From the IMG/VR virus record IMGVR_UViG_3300025413_000091, positions 1-29,863 of that record: a stretch of 29,863 nt of DNA. One strand, given 5' to 3'. The stretch is from a virus. Shown here piece by piece: positions 14,330 through 22,121 of this stretch. Position 1 is the first letter of the stretch, and each line of letters opens with the position of its first letter. The notes beneath the pieces were generated by a model. It had not been told where the DNA came from. It did no database searches and worked only from the letters and a program-made list of their open reading frames with translations. Made by a program: the position numbers and the translations under genes.

Positions 14330-15028
14330 ATGGCTAAAACAAAAAAAGTTTGCAAAGCTGCTGAGCAAGTTAAGGAAGTTTTAAAAAATACTGAATTGCA
14401 AGTTGCATTTCATTTTCCTTGTCCTATTTATTTGATTGAACGACCTGATTTTATTGAATCAGTTAATCTTGTTTCTGAAGAATCACTATCCAAGCAACAC
14501 GCTGAACGCAAGTTAGATGAAATTTACCCAGTAATGATGACTGGTAGTTTTGCTGATGATGCTCGAATAAAAGAATTTGCAGAATTTGTTGGTGGTACTG
14601 CTTGGAACATCTTGTCAGACCAAGGTTATGCAATGCAAGATAAAGTGGTAACGTTTACAGAAATGTGGACGCAAGAACATCACAAGCATTCAGCAATGGA
14701 GCAACACGTTCATGGATTTGGCGCACAAATTGTTGGTTTTTATTTTTTAGAAGTGCCTGAGAATTCATCAAGAGTGGTATTTCATGACCCAAGACAAGGC
14801 AAAATTATGTCTAGTTTGCCTGAACAAGATATGAGTTTAGCAACTCCTGCTAGTCAAATGATTAACTTTGAACCAAAGGCAGGTCTTTTGATATTTTCTA
14901 ATTCTTGGTTGCCTCATTCATTCACACGTCATTCAAGTGAAAAACCAATTAAATTTGTTCATTTCAACTTAAACGTTCAAGTTGCACAACAAGTATCTTG
15001 TCCTGCTCCTGCTGCTGAAATTATATGA
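14330..15028 (+). CDS. 2OG-Fe(II) oxygenase-like protein
   Basis: This 232-residue protein has the pattern of phage 2-oxoglutarate and Fe(II)-dependent oxygenases. MEQHVHGFGAQIVGFYFLEV gives metal-ligand histidines (H126, H128). VVFHDPR includes D153. LLIFSNSWLPHSFTRH carries the distal histidine (H196), and the segment ending IKFVHFNLNV is the last strand of the double-stranded beta-helix. Cyanophages and other aquatic phages carry related enzymes; their substrates are mostly unknown. It lies among virion genes, with AGAGGG before the ATG, and overlaps the next gene by four bases. Modification of a virion, host or nucleic-acid target is possible but not shown. Confidence 0.8.
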   Translation: MAKTKKVCKAAEQVKEVLKNTELQVAFHFPCPIYLIERPDFIESVNLVSEESLSKQHAERKLDEIYPVMMTGSFADDARIKEFAEFVGGTAWNILSDQGYAMQDKVVTFTEMWTQEHHKHSAMEQHVHGFGAQIVGFYFLEVPENSSRVVFHDPRQGKIMSSLPEQDMSLATPASQMINFEPKAGLLIFSNSWLPHSFTRHSSEKPIKFVHFNLNVQVAQQVSCPAPAAEII

Positions 15029-15291
15029 ACACATACAAAATCAGATTTAATAAAAACAGAGGACAAGCAGGAAGAGGCACTATTGATCATGTTTGGAGAG
15101 TTTTTGAAAACAATAAAGAATATTTATTTAAAAACTTAGATATAAATACTCCAATAAAAAGTGAAAAAGATGAAAATGGGTCTGACTACAATATTGTTTG
15201 TCAAGGCTATCTAACAATAGACCGTGAAACTTCAACGGCAAAAATAACTACAAAAATCAAGGAAAAGTCTCATGAAATGGCAAATTCTTGA
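15025..15291 (+). CDS. Hypothetical phage protein
   Basis: The 88-residue protein contains KIRFNKNRGQAGRGTIDHVW and RVFENNKEYLFKNLDI, then DYNIVCQGYLTIDRETSTAKI. This pattern is recognisable from aquatic phages, often close to oxygenase or tail genes, but no function is known. It overlaps the oxygenase by four bases (ATGA) and the next gene by 20 bases. The tight linkage to the oxygenase suggests co-expression and perhaps a related role. Confidence 0.65.
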   Translation: MNTYKIRFNKNRGQAGRGTIDHVWRVFENNKEYLFKNLDINTPIKSEKDENGSDYNIVCQGYLTIDRETSTAKITTKIKEKSHEMANS

Positions 15292-15553
15292 ACTCAATGG
15301 CGCTAACAATACCGTTGCTAATGTGCGGTATAAAGTTGACCATGAATGCATAGAAACAGAAGGTTATTGGCATTTTGAGACACCAAAACCTTTGGATGGT
15401 GCGACTGAAGAATCTGTGATTGAATGGGTTCGTCAAGCCACTATGAAAAACGGAATAAATGCCGTAGAATCACGTTTAATCGAGCAATATGAAGCTCAGA
15501 TTTCTGCAATTCATCCTCCTTGGAAAGCAAAAACATTTAAGGTGACAGTATGA
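15272..15553 (+). CDS. Hypothetical phage protein
   Basis: The ATG at 15272 lies inside the previous gene, with GGAAAAG just upstream. The 93-residue product begins with beta-like KWQILELNGANNTVANVRYK, includes a CIETEGYWHFE segment, then helices ESVIEWVRQATMKNGINAVE and a C-terminal [12 protein letters not shown]. Small proteins with this order are found in freshwater phages; no function is known. It ends in an ATGA overlap with the next gene. Confidence 0.65.
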   Translation: MKWQILELNGANNTVANVRYKVDHECIETEGYWHFETPKPLDGATEESVIEWVRQATMKNGINAVESRLIEQYEAQISAIHPPWKAKTFKVTV

Positions 15554-15708
15554 AAGAGGTAAAACTAGAACTTACTGTCGAGGAATTACAACTTATTGCT
15601 GGCTCATTGCGAGAACTGCCTTATAAAGTTGTTGTGAACTTACTTCAAAAAATTGATAGACAAGTAGTACCACAACTGCAAGAGGCCCAAAATGACAGCC
15701 CCAATTGA
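15550..15708 (+). CDS. Small helical protein ([11 protein letters not shown] type)
   Basis: A 52-codon frame starts in an ATGA overlap and overlaps the gp4-like gene by 17 bases. The protein, [20 protein letters not shown] then [18 protein letters not shown], matches a very common tiny phage protein. The pattern is a short strand followed by an E-E helix and a LPY...V..L...I helix. It is typically encoded close to structural genes. Function is unknown. Confidence 0.7.
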   Translation: MKEVKLELTVEELQLIAGSLRELPYKVVVNLLQKIDRQVVPQLQEAQNDSPN

Positions 15709-16675
15709 CTTCATTAGTCGTGCTTTAAAAGACATCGGAGCATTAGAGGCAGGTGAACAACCTACTCCTGAAGCAGCACAAGACGCTTTTGATATGTTCA
15801 ATGACCTCGTGGACCAATGGTCTAACGAGAATGGCATGGTCTTTAACGTCACAGAAATCGTCTTTCCTGTAATTGCAGGACAAACGCAATACACAATTGG
15901 ACCAACCGCATCTACGGCTAATTTTATTGGCGCTGCTTTTACAGGCTCAATCACAGGCAATATTTTAACGGTTACTGGCATCACATCAGGCGCAGTAGCC
16001 CAAGGTCAGACGCTATCGGGCACAGGAATATTGCCAGGCACTAAGATCAACCGCTTTTTGACAGGCGCAGGTGGCAATATCAATGAAACAGGCACTTATG
16101 AGGTTAACATCAACCAAACGGTTGCATCTACTTCAATTACTGCTTACTACCAAAAGCCACTCAACCTTAATTCTGCTTTTGTTAGGATAAACACCTATTC
16201 CAACGGTCAACCCATCACAAATGGCGGTTTGGATTACCAAGTTGACGTTTTGACCCTTCAGCAATATGAGTTGATTGGCCTTAAAACGCTTAACGGACCT
16301 TGGCCTAAAGCGGTTTATTACAACCCCAATCAGGACTCAGGTAACGTATTTGTTTGGCCTAATCCTGCTCAAGGCGAGATGCACCTTTTTGCCAATACAT
16401 TGTTCACAAGATATGACTCAATGTATAACACAATCAGTATGCCACAGGGCTATAACATGGCCTTCAGGTGGTGTTTAGCCGAGCGTTTGATGCCTATGTA
16501 TGGCAAATCAGATCAAGGCCAAATGGCGATGATTACAAGCTACGCAGCACAGGCCAAGGCTACGCTGAAGCGCACAAATATTGCACCGTTGCAAGTTGCT
16601 CAATATCCTGACGCATTGATGATTGGCAGGGCCAAGGATGCAGGTTGGATATTGACAGGTGGATTCATGAGGTAA
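15692..16675 (+). CDS. Head-to-tail connector, P22 gp4-like tail accessory factor
   Basis: P22 gp4 seals the filled portal and links it to the tail. The 327-residue protein starts [20 protein letters not shown], then [20 protein letters not shown], the typical helical N-terminus. It ends with [14 protein letters not shown] and a helix [12 protein letters not shown] as in the family. It is longer than P22 gp4 (about 166 residues), in part because of an inserted beta module at residues 81-152 ([13 protein letters not shown]...[13 protein letters not shown]) related to modules in the next gene. It lies directly before the gp10-like gene, the P22 neighbour order. Confidence 0.85.
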   Translation: MTAPIDFISRALKDIGALEAGEQPTPEAAQDAFDMFNDLVDQWSNENGMVFNVTEIVFPVIAGQTQYTIGPTASTANFIGAAFTGSITGNILTVTGITSGAVAQGQTLSGTGILPGTKINRFLTGAGGNINETGTYEVNINQTVASTSITAYYQKPLNLNSAFVRINTYSNGQPITNGGLDYQVDVLTLQQYELIGLKTLNGPWPKAVYYNPNQDSGNVFVWPNPAQGEMHLFANTLFTRYDSMYNTISMPQGYNMAFRWCLAERLMPMYGKSDQGQMAMITSYAAQAKATLKRTNIAPLQVAQYPDALMIGRAKDAGWILTGGFMR

Positions 16676-16679
16676 AGCC

Positions 16680-18674
16680 ATGCCTGATTTTGGATTTGTT
16701 GGCCCAAGTTATGAAGCACCATCTATTTACCAAGATGCTCAAGAATGTATTAACTTCTTTCCTGAAATTGATTATTTAAAGCAAGCAGGTGATAGAGGGG
16801 TAGTTGCGCTTTACCCAACACCAGGACTCACTACAAAGGCTTTGTTGCCCAATTTCCAAGAGGTAAGGGGTATGCGTACCCTTTCAGGTGGAACGCAGAT
16901 GGTGGCGGTTTGTGGGCCTTACGTCTACGTTTTATCAGCTAACCTAGTTCCTGAAGTCATTGGCTTACTTAATACATCATCAGGTCGTGTTGGTATTTCT
17001 GACAACGGAGTAAATGCTTACTTTGTTGACGGTGCTTATAGATATACATGGCGCATCAGTAGCCCTAATCAAGCCGTTTTTGTAGGTTCTGTAAGTGGTA
17101 CTGTTTTAACCGTTACTGCGGTTTCTAGCGGAACAATTGCGGTAAATCAGCAACTTTTTGGTGTTGGAGTAACTGGCGAAACCATTATTACAAGTTTAGG
17201 TACAGGTACAGGTGGTGTAGGAACTTATAACCTAAATCTTTCTTCAACAGTTTCTGCATCCTCATTAAATACTGCAGCAATATCAACAAGATTCCAAGGC
17301 ACTATTTCAGGTACTGTTTTGACTGTCACAACTGTTACCGCAGGTAGCGTTTATTTAGGTCAAACTATTCAAGGCGCTTCAATACCTGCTAATACAACTA
17401 TTGTTTCTTATGGCACAGGTAGTGGTGGATTAGGTACTTATAACATAAGCGCATCTGCAACCATAGCATCACCTGAAGCTATGTATGGGCTAGATTTTTC
17501 TGTTTTGCCAAGTTCTGATGGTGCTTTTTCAGGCGGTACATCGGTTGATATTGTTGACAACTATTTTGTTTATTCTCGTCCCAATTCACAATGGTGGGGT
17601 TCATCTGATCTTTTGTCTCCAATTTCAGGTCAATCTTCTTACAGTTTGAAAGACGGTGCGCCTGATAAGTTGGTGGCTTTGATTGTTGACCATCGTGAAG
17701 TTTATTTGATGGGTGAGCAATCATCTGAAGTTTGGAATGACGTAGGCGCAGTTCCTTTTCCATTCCAACGCATACCTGGCACATCAACACAACACGGTAT
17801 TGCTGCACCCAATTCACTAGCTCGTGTCGGTAATTCTTTTGCTTATGTTAGCAAAAATAACCGTGGTCAAGCTGAAATCATGCAAATGAGTGGTTATCAA
17901 CCAGCTCGTATTTCTACCCATGCGGTTGAGAATACATTGGTAAATCAAGTCATCAACGATGCCGTGGCTTGGACTTACCAACTTGAAGGCCATGAAGTTT
18001 ACGTTATTACTTTTCCCAGTATTGGTCCTAACGGCTTGACTTGGGCTTATGACTCAACCACTAATATGTGGCATAAATGGATGTATTGGACAACCGTTTA
18101 TGAGCGTCACAGAGGAAATTGTTGTGCGGTGTTTCAGAACATGGTTTTGGTTGGGGATTATTCCAACGGCAAAATCTATATGTTGGACAAGACAAACTTT
18201 ACTGATGATGGCAACACAATCAGACGCATGAGACGTGCGCCTCATTTGGTAACTGACCTTCAGCGTCAGTATTTTGAAGAGTTGCAGATTCAATTTCAAC
18301 CTGGTGTTGGAACATCAGGCTTGTGGTTCAACAATCCAACTTATTCTAGTAATCCAACTCAAATCACAATTGCACCTGATCAACTCTTATCAATTGGTCC
18401 AAACGACACTTTGATTATTGGTACAAACTCACAACAAAATCAAGTTGACACAACAAATAACCCACAAGCCATGTTGCGTTGGTCAAATGATGGTGGCTCA
18501 ACTTGGTCAAATGAACATTGGGTTTCTATTGGACCTTTGGGTAAATACAAGAATCGTGCCATTTGGAGACGTTTGGGATGGTCAAGAGATAGAGTGTTTG
18601 AGGTAGTGGTTAGTGATCCTGTTAATGCCGTGATCATTTCTGCTAACTTAAAAGCCAAAGTGGGGACTAACTAA
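16680..18674 (+). CDS. P22 gp10-like DNA-stabilisation / tail hub protein
   Basis: P22 gp10 helps close the portal channel after packaging. The 664-residue protein starts with FVGPSYEAPSIYQDAQECIN and FFPEID, then ALYPTPGL, a clear match to the Phage_stabilise family. A beta-propeller-like middle region includes VDIVDNYFVYSRPNSQWWGS and LVALIVDHREVYLMGEQSSE. The C-terminal third has RMRRAPHLVTDLQRQYFEEL and LRWSNDGGSTW. Two tandem copies of a beta module, at 132-200 and 204-264, interrupt the N-terminal part; they resemble the module in the gp4-like protein. It shares one base with the next start. Confidence 0.88.
   Translation: MPDFGFVGPSYEAPSIYQDAQECINFFPEIDYLKQAGDRGVVALYPTPGLTTKALLPNFQEVRGMRTLSGGTQMVAVCGPYVYVLSANLVPEVIGLLNTSSGRVGISDNGVNAYFVDGAYRYTWRISSPNQAVFVGSVSGTVLTVTAVSSGTIAVNQQLFGVGVTGETIITSLGTGTGGVGTYNLNLSSTVSASSLNTAAISTRFQGTISGTVLTVTTVTAGSVYLGQTIQGASIPANTTIVSYGTGSGGLGTYNISASATIASPEAMYGLDFSVLPSSDGAFSGGTSVDIVDNYFVYSRPNSQWWGSSDLLSPISGQSSYSLKDGAPDKLVALIVDHREVYLMGEQSSEVWNDVGAVPFPFQRIPGTSTQHGIAAPNSLARVGNSFAYVSKNNRGQAEIMQMSGYQPARISTHAVENTLVNQVINDAVAWTYQLEGHEVYVITFPSIGPNGLTWAYDSTTNMWHKWMYWTTVYERHRGNCCAVFQNMVLVGDYSNGKIYMLDKTNFTDDGNTIRRMRRAPHLVTDLQRQYFEELQIQFQPGVGTSGLWFNNPTYSSNPTQITIAPDQLLSIGPNDTLIIGTNSQQNQVDTTNNPQAMLRWSNDGGSTWSNEHWVSIGPLGKYKNRAIWRRLGWSRDRVFEVVVSDPVNAVIISANLKAKVGTN
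17073..17471 (+). repeat. Tandem beta-module repeat in the gp10-like gene
   Basis: Two copies of a module of about 60-70 residues (17073-17279 and 17289-17471) follow the scheme GS[VI]SGTVLTVT.V.[SA]G....Q.[LI].G......T.I...GTG.GG.GTYN. A third relative lies in the gp4-like gene at about 15932-16147, where it reads [13 protein letters not shown]...GTYEVN. Confidence 0.8.
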
Positions 18675-18916
18675 TGAGTGGCGGTTTATATTCTTCACCT
18701 CAAGTTAACTCTTATCCACAATCAGAGTTTTTGGATAAGTCTACCAATCGTCCTACAAGGGCTTGGCAACAGTTTTTTTTAAACTTGGTCAACTTCACAA
18801 GTTCTAGTAGTGCGAACACTCAATCAGGTGGTCCAAGCGTACCAGCTAACCCAGTTGGATTCATAAACATTACTGTAAATGGTAAGCCATTTAAAGTTCC
18901 ATATTACAATCCTTGA
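18674..18916 (+). CDS. Small virion-associated protein
   Basis: The 80-residue protein has an N-terminal part with DKSTNRPTRAWQQFFLNLVN and a Ser-rich linker. It ends in PVGFINITVNGKPFKVPYYN, a short beta end seen at the C-termini of many phage fibre and tail proteins. The 'G.PTRAW..FF' segment is also typical of proteins encoded after P22 gp10-like genes. It probably joins the tail or a fibre. It overlaps the gp10-like gene by one base and is followed after one base by the cupin gene. Confidence 0.65.
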   Translation: MSGGLYSSPQVNSYPQSEFLDKSTNRPTRAWQQFFLNLVNFTSSSSANTQSGGPSVPANPVGFINITVNGKPFKVPYYNP

Positions 18917-18917
18917 T

Positions 18918-19268
18918 ATGACATTAGCCAACGAATTCAAAGAAAAAGAGGGTACTTTTAAGTGCCAACCTGACGTAGAACACCATTTTTCGGATGGTTT
19001 ATACGCAAAGGAGATTTCTTTGCCCAAAGGTTATGTAATTGGTCAACACGCACACAAGTATTCCCATTTATCGGTTTTAGCCAAAGGCAAGGTTTTGGTT
19101 GAAACTGATGATTGGAAAAAAGAGTATTCAGCACCTGCTTGCATTGATATAAAAGCAGAAACTTATCACAAAATCACAACGATTGAAGACACAACATGGT
19201 TTTGCATTCATGCAACTGAGGAAACCGATCTTCAAAAAATTGATGAAGTCTTGATCCAAAGGGGTTAA
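18918..19268 (+). CDS. Cupin-domain protein
   Basis: The ATG at 18918 comes one base after the previous stop. The 116-residue protein contains a cupin motif GYVIGQHAHKYSHLSVLAKG with histidines 44, 46 and 50; the usual glutamate of cupin motif 1 is replaced by H50. A second metal-site histidine (H84) lies in ETYHKITT. The small single-domain fold probably binds a divalent metal. Cupins occur in aquatic phages without assigned reactions. It is inserted between tail and ejection genes, so it is presumably expressed late. Enzyme, binding protein or virion component are all possible. Confidence 0.75.
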   Translation: MTLANEFKEKEGTFKCQPDVEHHFSDGLYAKEISLPKGYVIGQHAHKYSHLSVLAKGKVLVETDDWKKEYSAPACIDIKAETYHKITTIEDTTWFCIHATEETDLQKIDEVLIQRG

Positions 19269-19270
19269 TT

Positions 19271-20674
19271 ATGTACGGCTATGTTGACGAAAGCGGAAAC
19301 ACACAAGTTGGCGATACAGGCCAAGGCGGAGCAGGTTATTCAGGCTCTGCTGGTTCACTAGGTGATTTATCAAACGCTTCTAGTGGCCTTGGCGGTTTGC
19401 TTGGTGGAGGTCTAGGAACAGGATTAGGCTTATCTGCACTTGGTACGCTTTTAGGTACTTATGCCAATCAACAAGGTATTCAAAATGCCTCAAACACAAT
19501 TAACCAATATGGTCAGCAAGCTCTTACAGGCTTGGGCAACACCATTCAAGGTCAAATTGGACAAAACCAAGCTAATCGTAGTGATGTAATAAATTCAGCG
19601 TTATATGGTGAAAATGCGTTAAGCAATGTTTTGGGTCAACAAGTTGGTTATGGCAACCAAATGGCTAATACTTATACTGGCAACACAAATGCTGGTCAAA
19701 ACACCATTGGTAACATTTATAACGCACAACAAGGCCAAGCAAATGCCAATCAAAACAATTTGGCTAATTTGTATAACCAAACTCAAGGCCAATTAGGTAG
19801 TGTTTACAATCAACAATTAGGTTTTCAATCACCTTATCAAACAACTGGTCAGGTTGGTGCTAATGCTTTGGTGCAAAACGTACCATATTTGACCAATCAG
19901 TTTAACGCTAGTGACCTTAATGCTCAATTAGCGCCTAACTATGCCTTCCAATTGCAACAAGGCCAAATGGCTAACCAACGTGCTGCAAACGCAATGGGTG
20001 GGGGTTTTGGTGGAAATGCTTTGCAAGGTTTAAATAATTACACTCAAAACTTTGCACAAGGCGCTTATCAACAAGCATTTAACAATTACCAAGCACAACG
20101 TCAAAACATCTACGGTAACTTGGCAGGTATGGCAGGTATCGGAACGACTAGCGGTGGTCAGTTGGCAAGCCTTGGCAACGCTTATGGAAGCAATCTTGGT
20201 AGCTTGTCATCTAACTTGGGCGGTAATTTAACCACCAATACTGGTAACCTGTTGAATGCAGGTAACACATATAGTGGAAACACTACAAGTTTAACCAATG
20301 CTTTGAACAACGCTTTGGTTGCTAATGCAGGTCAAGTACAGGGTGCTGCCAACAACTATGGAAGCAACATTGCAGGAATGGCTAACAATGTCGGTAGCAA
20401 TTTGACTTCAGCATCAAACGCTTTGACAGGTGCAGGTACACAATACGGCACAAACTTGGCTTCACTAGCCACAGGACTTGGACAAGCTCAAGCGCAAAAC
20501 GCAGTTGCAGGTGCTAATGCCAATGCAGGTGCTTTACAGTCTATTGGTAACACCGCTTTGCTTGCTTCTATCTTGGGAAGCAAAGGATCAAGCGGTGGTG
20601 GTGGAGGCGGTGGTGGTGGCCTTGGTGGTTTGGTCAATAGCGTCAGCAGTATTGGCAGCTTTTTAGGCTTATAA
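19271..20674 (+). CDS. Putative ejection protein, P22 gp7-like (DNA transfer)
   Basis: This 467-residue protein is rich in Asn, Gln, Gly and Ala and poor in charge. A hydrophobic glycine-rich segment (about 37-63) could insert in a membrane. Residues about 215-296 (LNAQLAPNYAFQLQQGQMAN, a gly-rich GGGFGGNAL, then FAQGAYQQAFNNYQAQRQNI and AGMAGIGTTSGG) match the pattern of podovirus DNA-transfer proteins such as P22 gp7. Before it are repeats of NANQN and LYNQTQG types; the C-terminus has a run of nine glycines. It would be carried in the head and ejected with DNA. First of three large genes in a row. Confidence 0.65.
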   Translation: MYGYVDESGNTQVGDTGQGGAGYSGSAGSLGDLSNASSGLGGLLGGGLGTGLGLSALGTLLGTYANQQGIQNASNTINQYGQQALTGLGNTIQGQIGQNQANRSDVINSALYGENALSNVLGQQVGYGNQMANTYTGNTNAGQNTIGNIYNAQQGQANANQNNLANLYNQTQGQLGSVYNQQLGFQSPYQTTGQVGANALVQNVPYLTNQFNASDLNAQLAPNYAFQLQQGQMANQRAANAMGGGFGGNALQGLNNYTQNFAQGAYQQAFNNYQAQRQNIYGNLAGMAGIGTTSGGQLASLGNAYGSNLGSLSSNLGGNLTTNTGNLLNAGNTYSGNTTSLTNALNNALVANAGQVQGAANNYGSNIAGMANNVGSNLTSASNALTGAGTQYGTNLASLATGLGQAQAQNAVAGANANAGALQSIGNTALLASILGSKGSSGGGGGGGGGLGGLVNSVSSIGSFLGL

Positions 20675-20684
20675 GGAATAAATC

Positions 20685-22121
20685 ATGCCTGATTTTTCAT
20701 TCAACGTTCAATATCCACAACAGCAACAAATGAGTTTGGGCGATATGCTCAACCTTGCTCGTGGCGCACAGGCTTACCAACAAGCTCAACAACTAAATCC
20801 TGTCCAACTTGAAACTGCTAGGCTCGAACAACAAACCAAGCAACAAGCGTTAAACCAAGCACAACAATTAAATCCTGTTGAATTAGCTAAAGCCAAAGAA
20901 GAGTTGTCTCAAAAGGGGATGACAACAGAAAAGCAAAGATCAGAATTAAAAGGCTATTACACAGACCAAGCTAGAAAAGCGTATGGTGGATTGTTAACTG
21001 ATCCTGATTTTGATCCTCGGAGCCCTAATGTTGACGGCATTAAAGCAAAACTAGAAGAAACAAAAGATTACCTTAAAAACGTAGTTGGTTTGCCTGAACA
21101 CGATTCAAATATGCACGATAAACTAATCAAGCATATTGAAGATCATGGGGAAGTTGGCGCACAAAGAGTGATTCAAACCATTAGAAATGGTATTCAACAA
21201 GGTCAGACACTTGCTACACAAGGTCAAGAACTTAACGCTAACCCACAATTTGTTAGCACAGGTCAATACCAAGTACCTGTTTACACTAGCCCATACCAAG
21301 GTGGTGGTCCAGGCCGTACTCCTGCGGTTAAACAACAACTTGCACCAGGTTCTGTTGAATCTATTGATACCGATCCAATCACAAATGCTAAAGTCATTGT
21401 GACTAAAGACCCCAACGGACAAATCATTGGTTCTAGGCCAGCAGGTCAACAAAACCCGATGAGTGGGTTTACAAATTTGCCACCTGGTGAAACTAAAACT
21501 TCATTTGACCAAGCTAAAGAACTTGTTACTAATGCAAGTAACACATCAATTCCTGCTCAAAATTCTATTTTCAATAGCAACAAAATTGTTGATTTGGCTG
21601 ACAAAGCCTTTACAGGTGTTGGCGCAGATGTGTTGAGTAAACTTGGTGGTGGTTATGCTGCGTTACCTTGGACATCAGATTCAACCACAAATATGCAAAT
21701 TTTGGGTCATCAAATGGCTTTGGAAACTGCTAACTTAGCAGGTGCATCAGGCCTTGGTACTGATGCTGCTAGGGGTTTGGCTGCTCAAATGGCAGGTACA
21801 ACAAATTGGACTCCTGATGCTATTAAGGCAACGGCAAGAATGAATCGTGCGTTGTCAACAGGTACTTTATTATTTAATCAAGGTGTAGACGCTGCTGTAA
21901 AAGCAAATAATGGTAATCCATTTGCTGCTAGAGAATTCCAAAAACAATGGGGTAACACACCTAATCTAGTGCCAACTTTGCAATTTATTGATGCCTATAA
22001 AAATAAAGATAATGACGAATTACGTCAAATTGTTGAATCTGTTGGTGGCCTAGGATCAAAAGGTTATACTCAATTGCTACAAAGCGCACAGGGTATCAAA
22101 TCCTTAATTGGGGGTAAATAA
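20685..22121 (+). CDS. Putative internal/ejection protein with coiled-coil N-terminus
   Basis: The 478-residue protein has a glutamine-rich N-terminus. AQQLNPV occurs at 34-40 and again at 59-65 within a 25-residue repeat, which suggests a coiled coil. A charged helical part follows (EELSQKGMTTEKQRSELKGY), then a Gly/Pro linker and a C-terminal helical domain (ALETANLAGASGLGTDAARG, TARMNRALSTGTLLF). The position between the gp7-like gene and the 681-residue gene matches the P22 ejection cassette (gp7, gp20, gp16), so an ejection role is inferred from position and composition. No direct sequence match is recognised. It shares one base with the next start. Confidence 0.6.
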   Translation: MPDFSFNVQYPQQQQMSLGDMLNLARGAQAYQQAQQLNPVQLETARLEQQTKQQALNQAQQLNPVELAKAKEELSQKGMTTEKQRSELKGYYTDQARKAYGGLLTDPDFDPRSPNVDGIKAKLEETKDYLKNVVGLPEHDSNMHDKLIKHIEDHGEVGAQRVIQTIRNGIQQGQTLATQGQELNANPQFVSTGQYQVPVYTSPYQGGGPGRTPAVKQQLAPGSVESIDTDPITNAKVIVTKDPNGQIIGSRPAGQQNPMSGFTNLPPGETKTSFDQAKELVTNASNTSIPAQNSIFNSNKIVDLADKAFTGVGADVLSKLGGGYAALPWTSDSTTNMQILGHQMALETANLAGASGLGTDAARGLAAQMAGTTNWTPDAIKATARMNRALSTGTLLFNQGVDAAVKANNGNPFAAREFQKQWGNTPNLVPTLQFIDAYKNKDNDELRQIVESVGGLGSKGYTQLLQSAQGIKSLIGGK

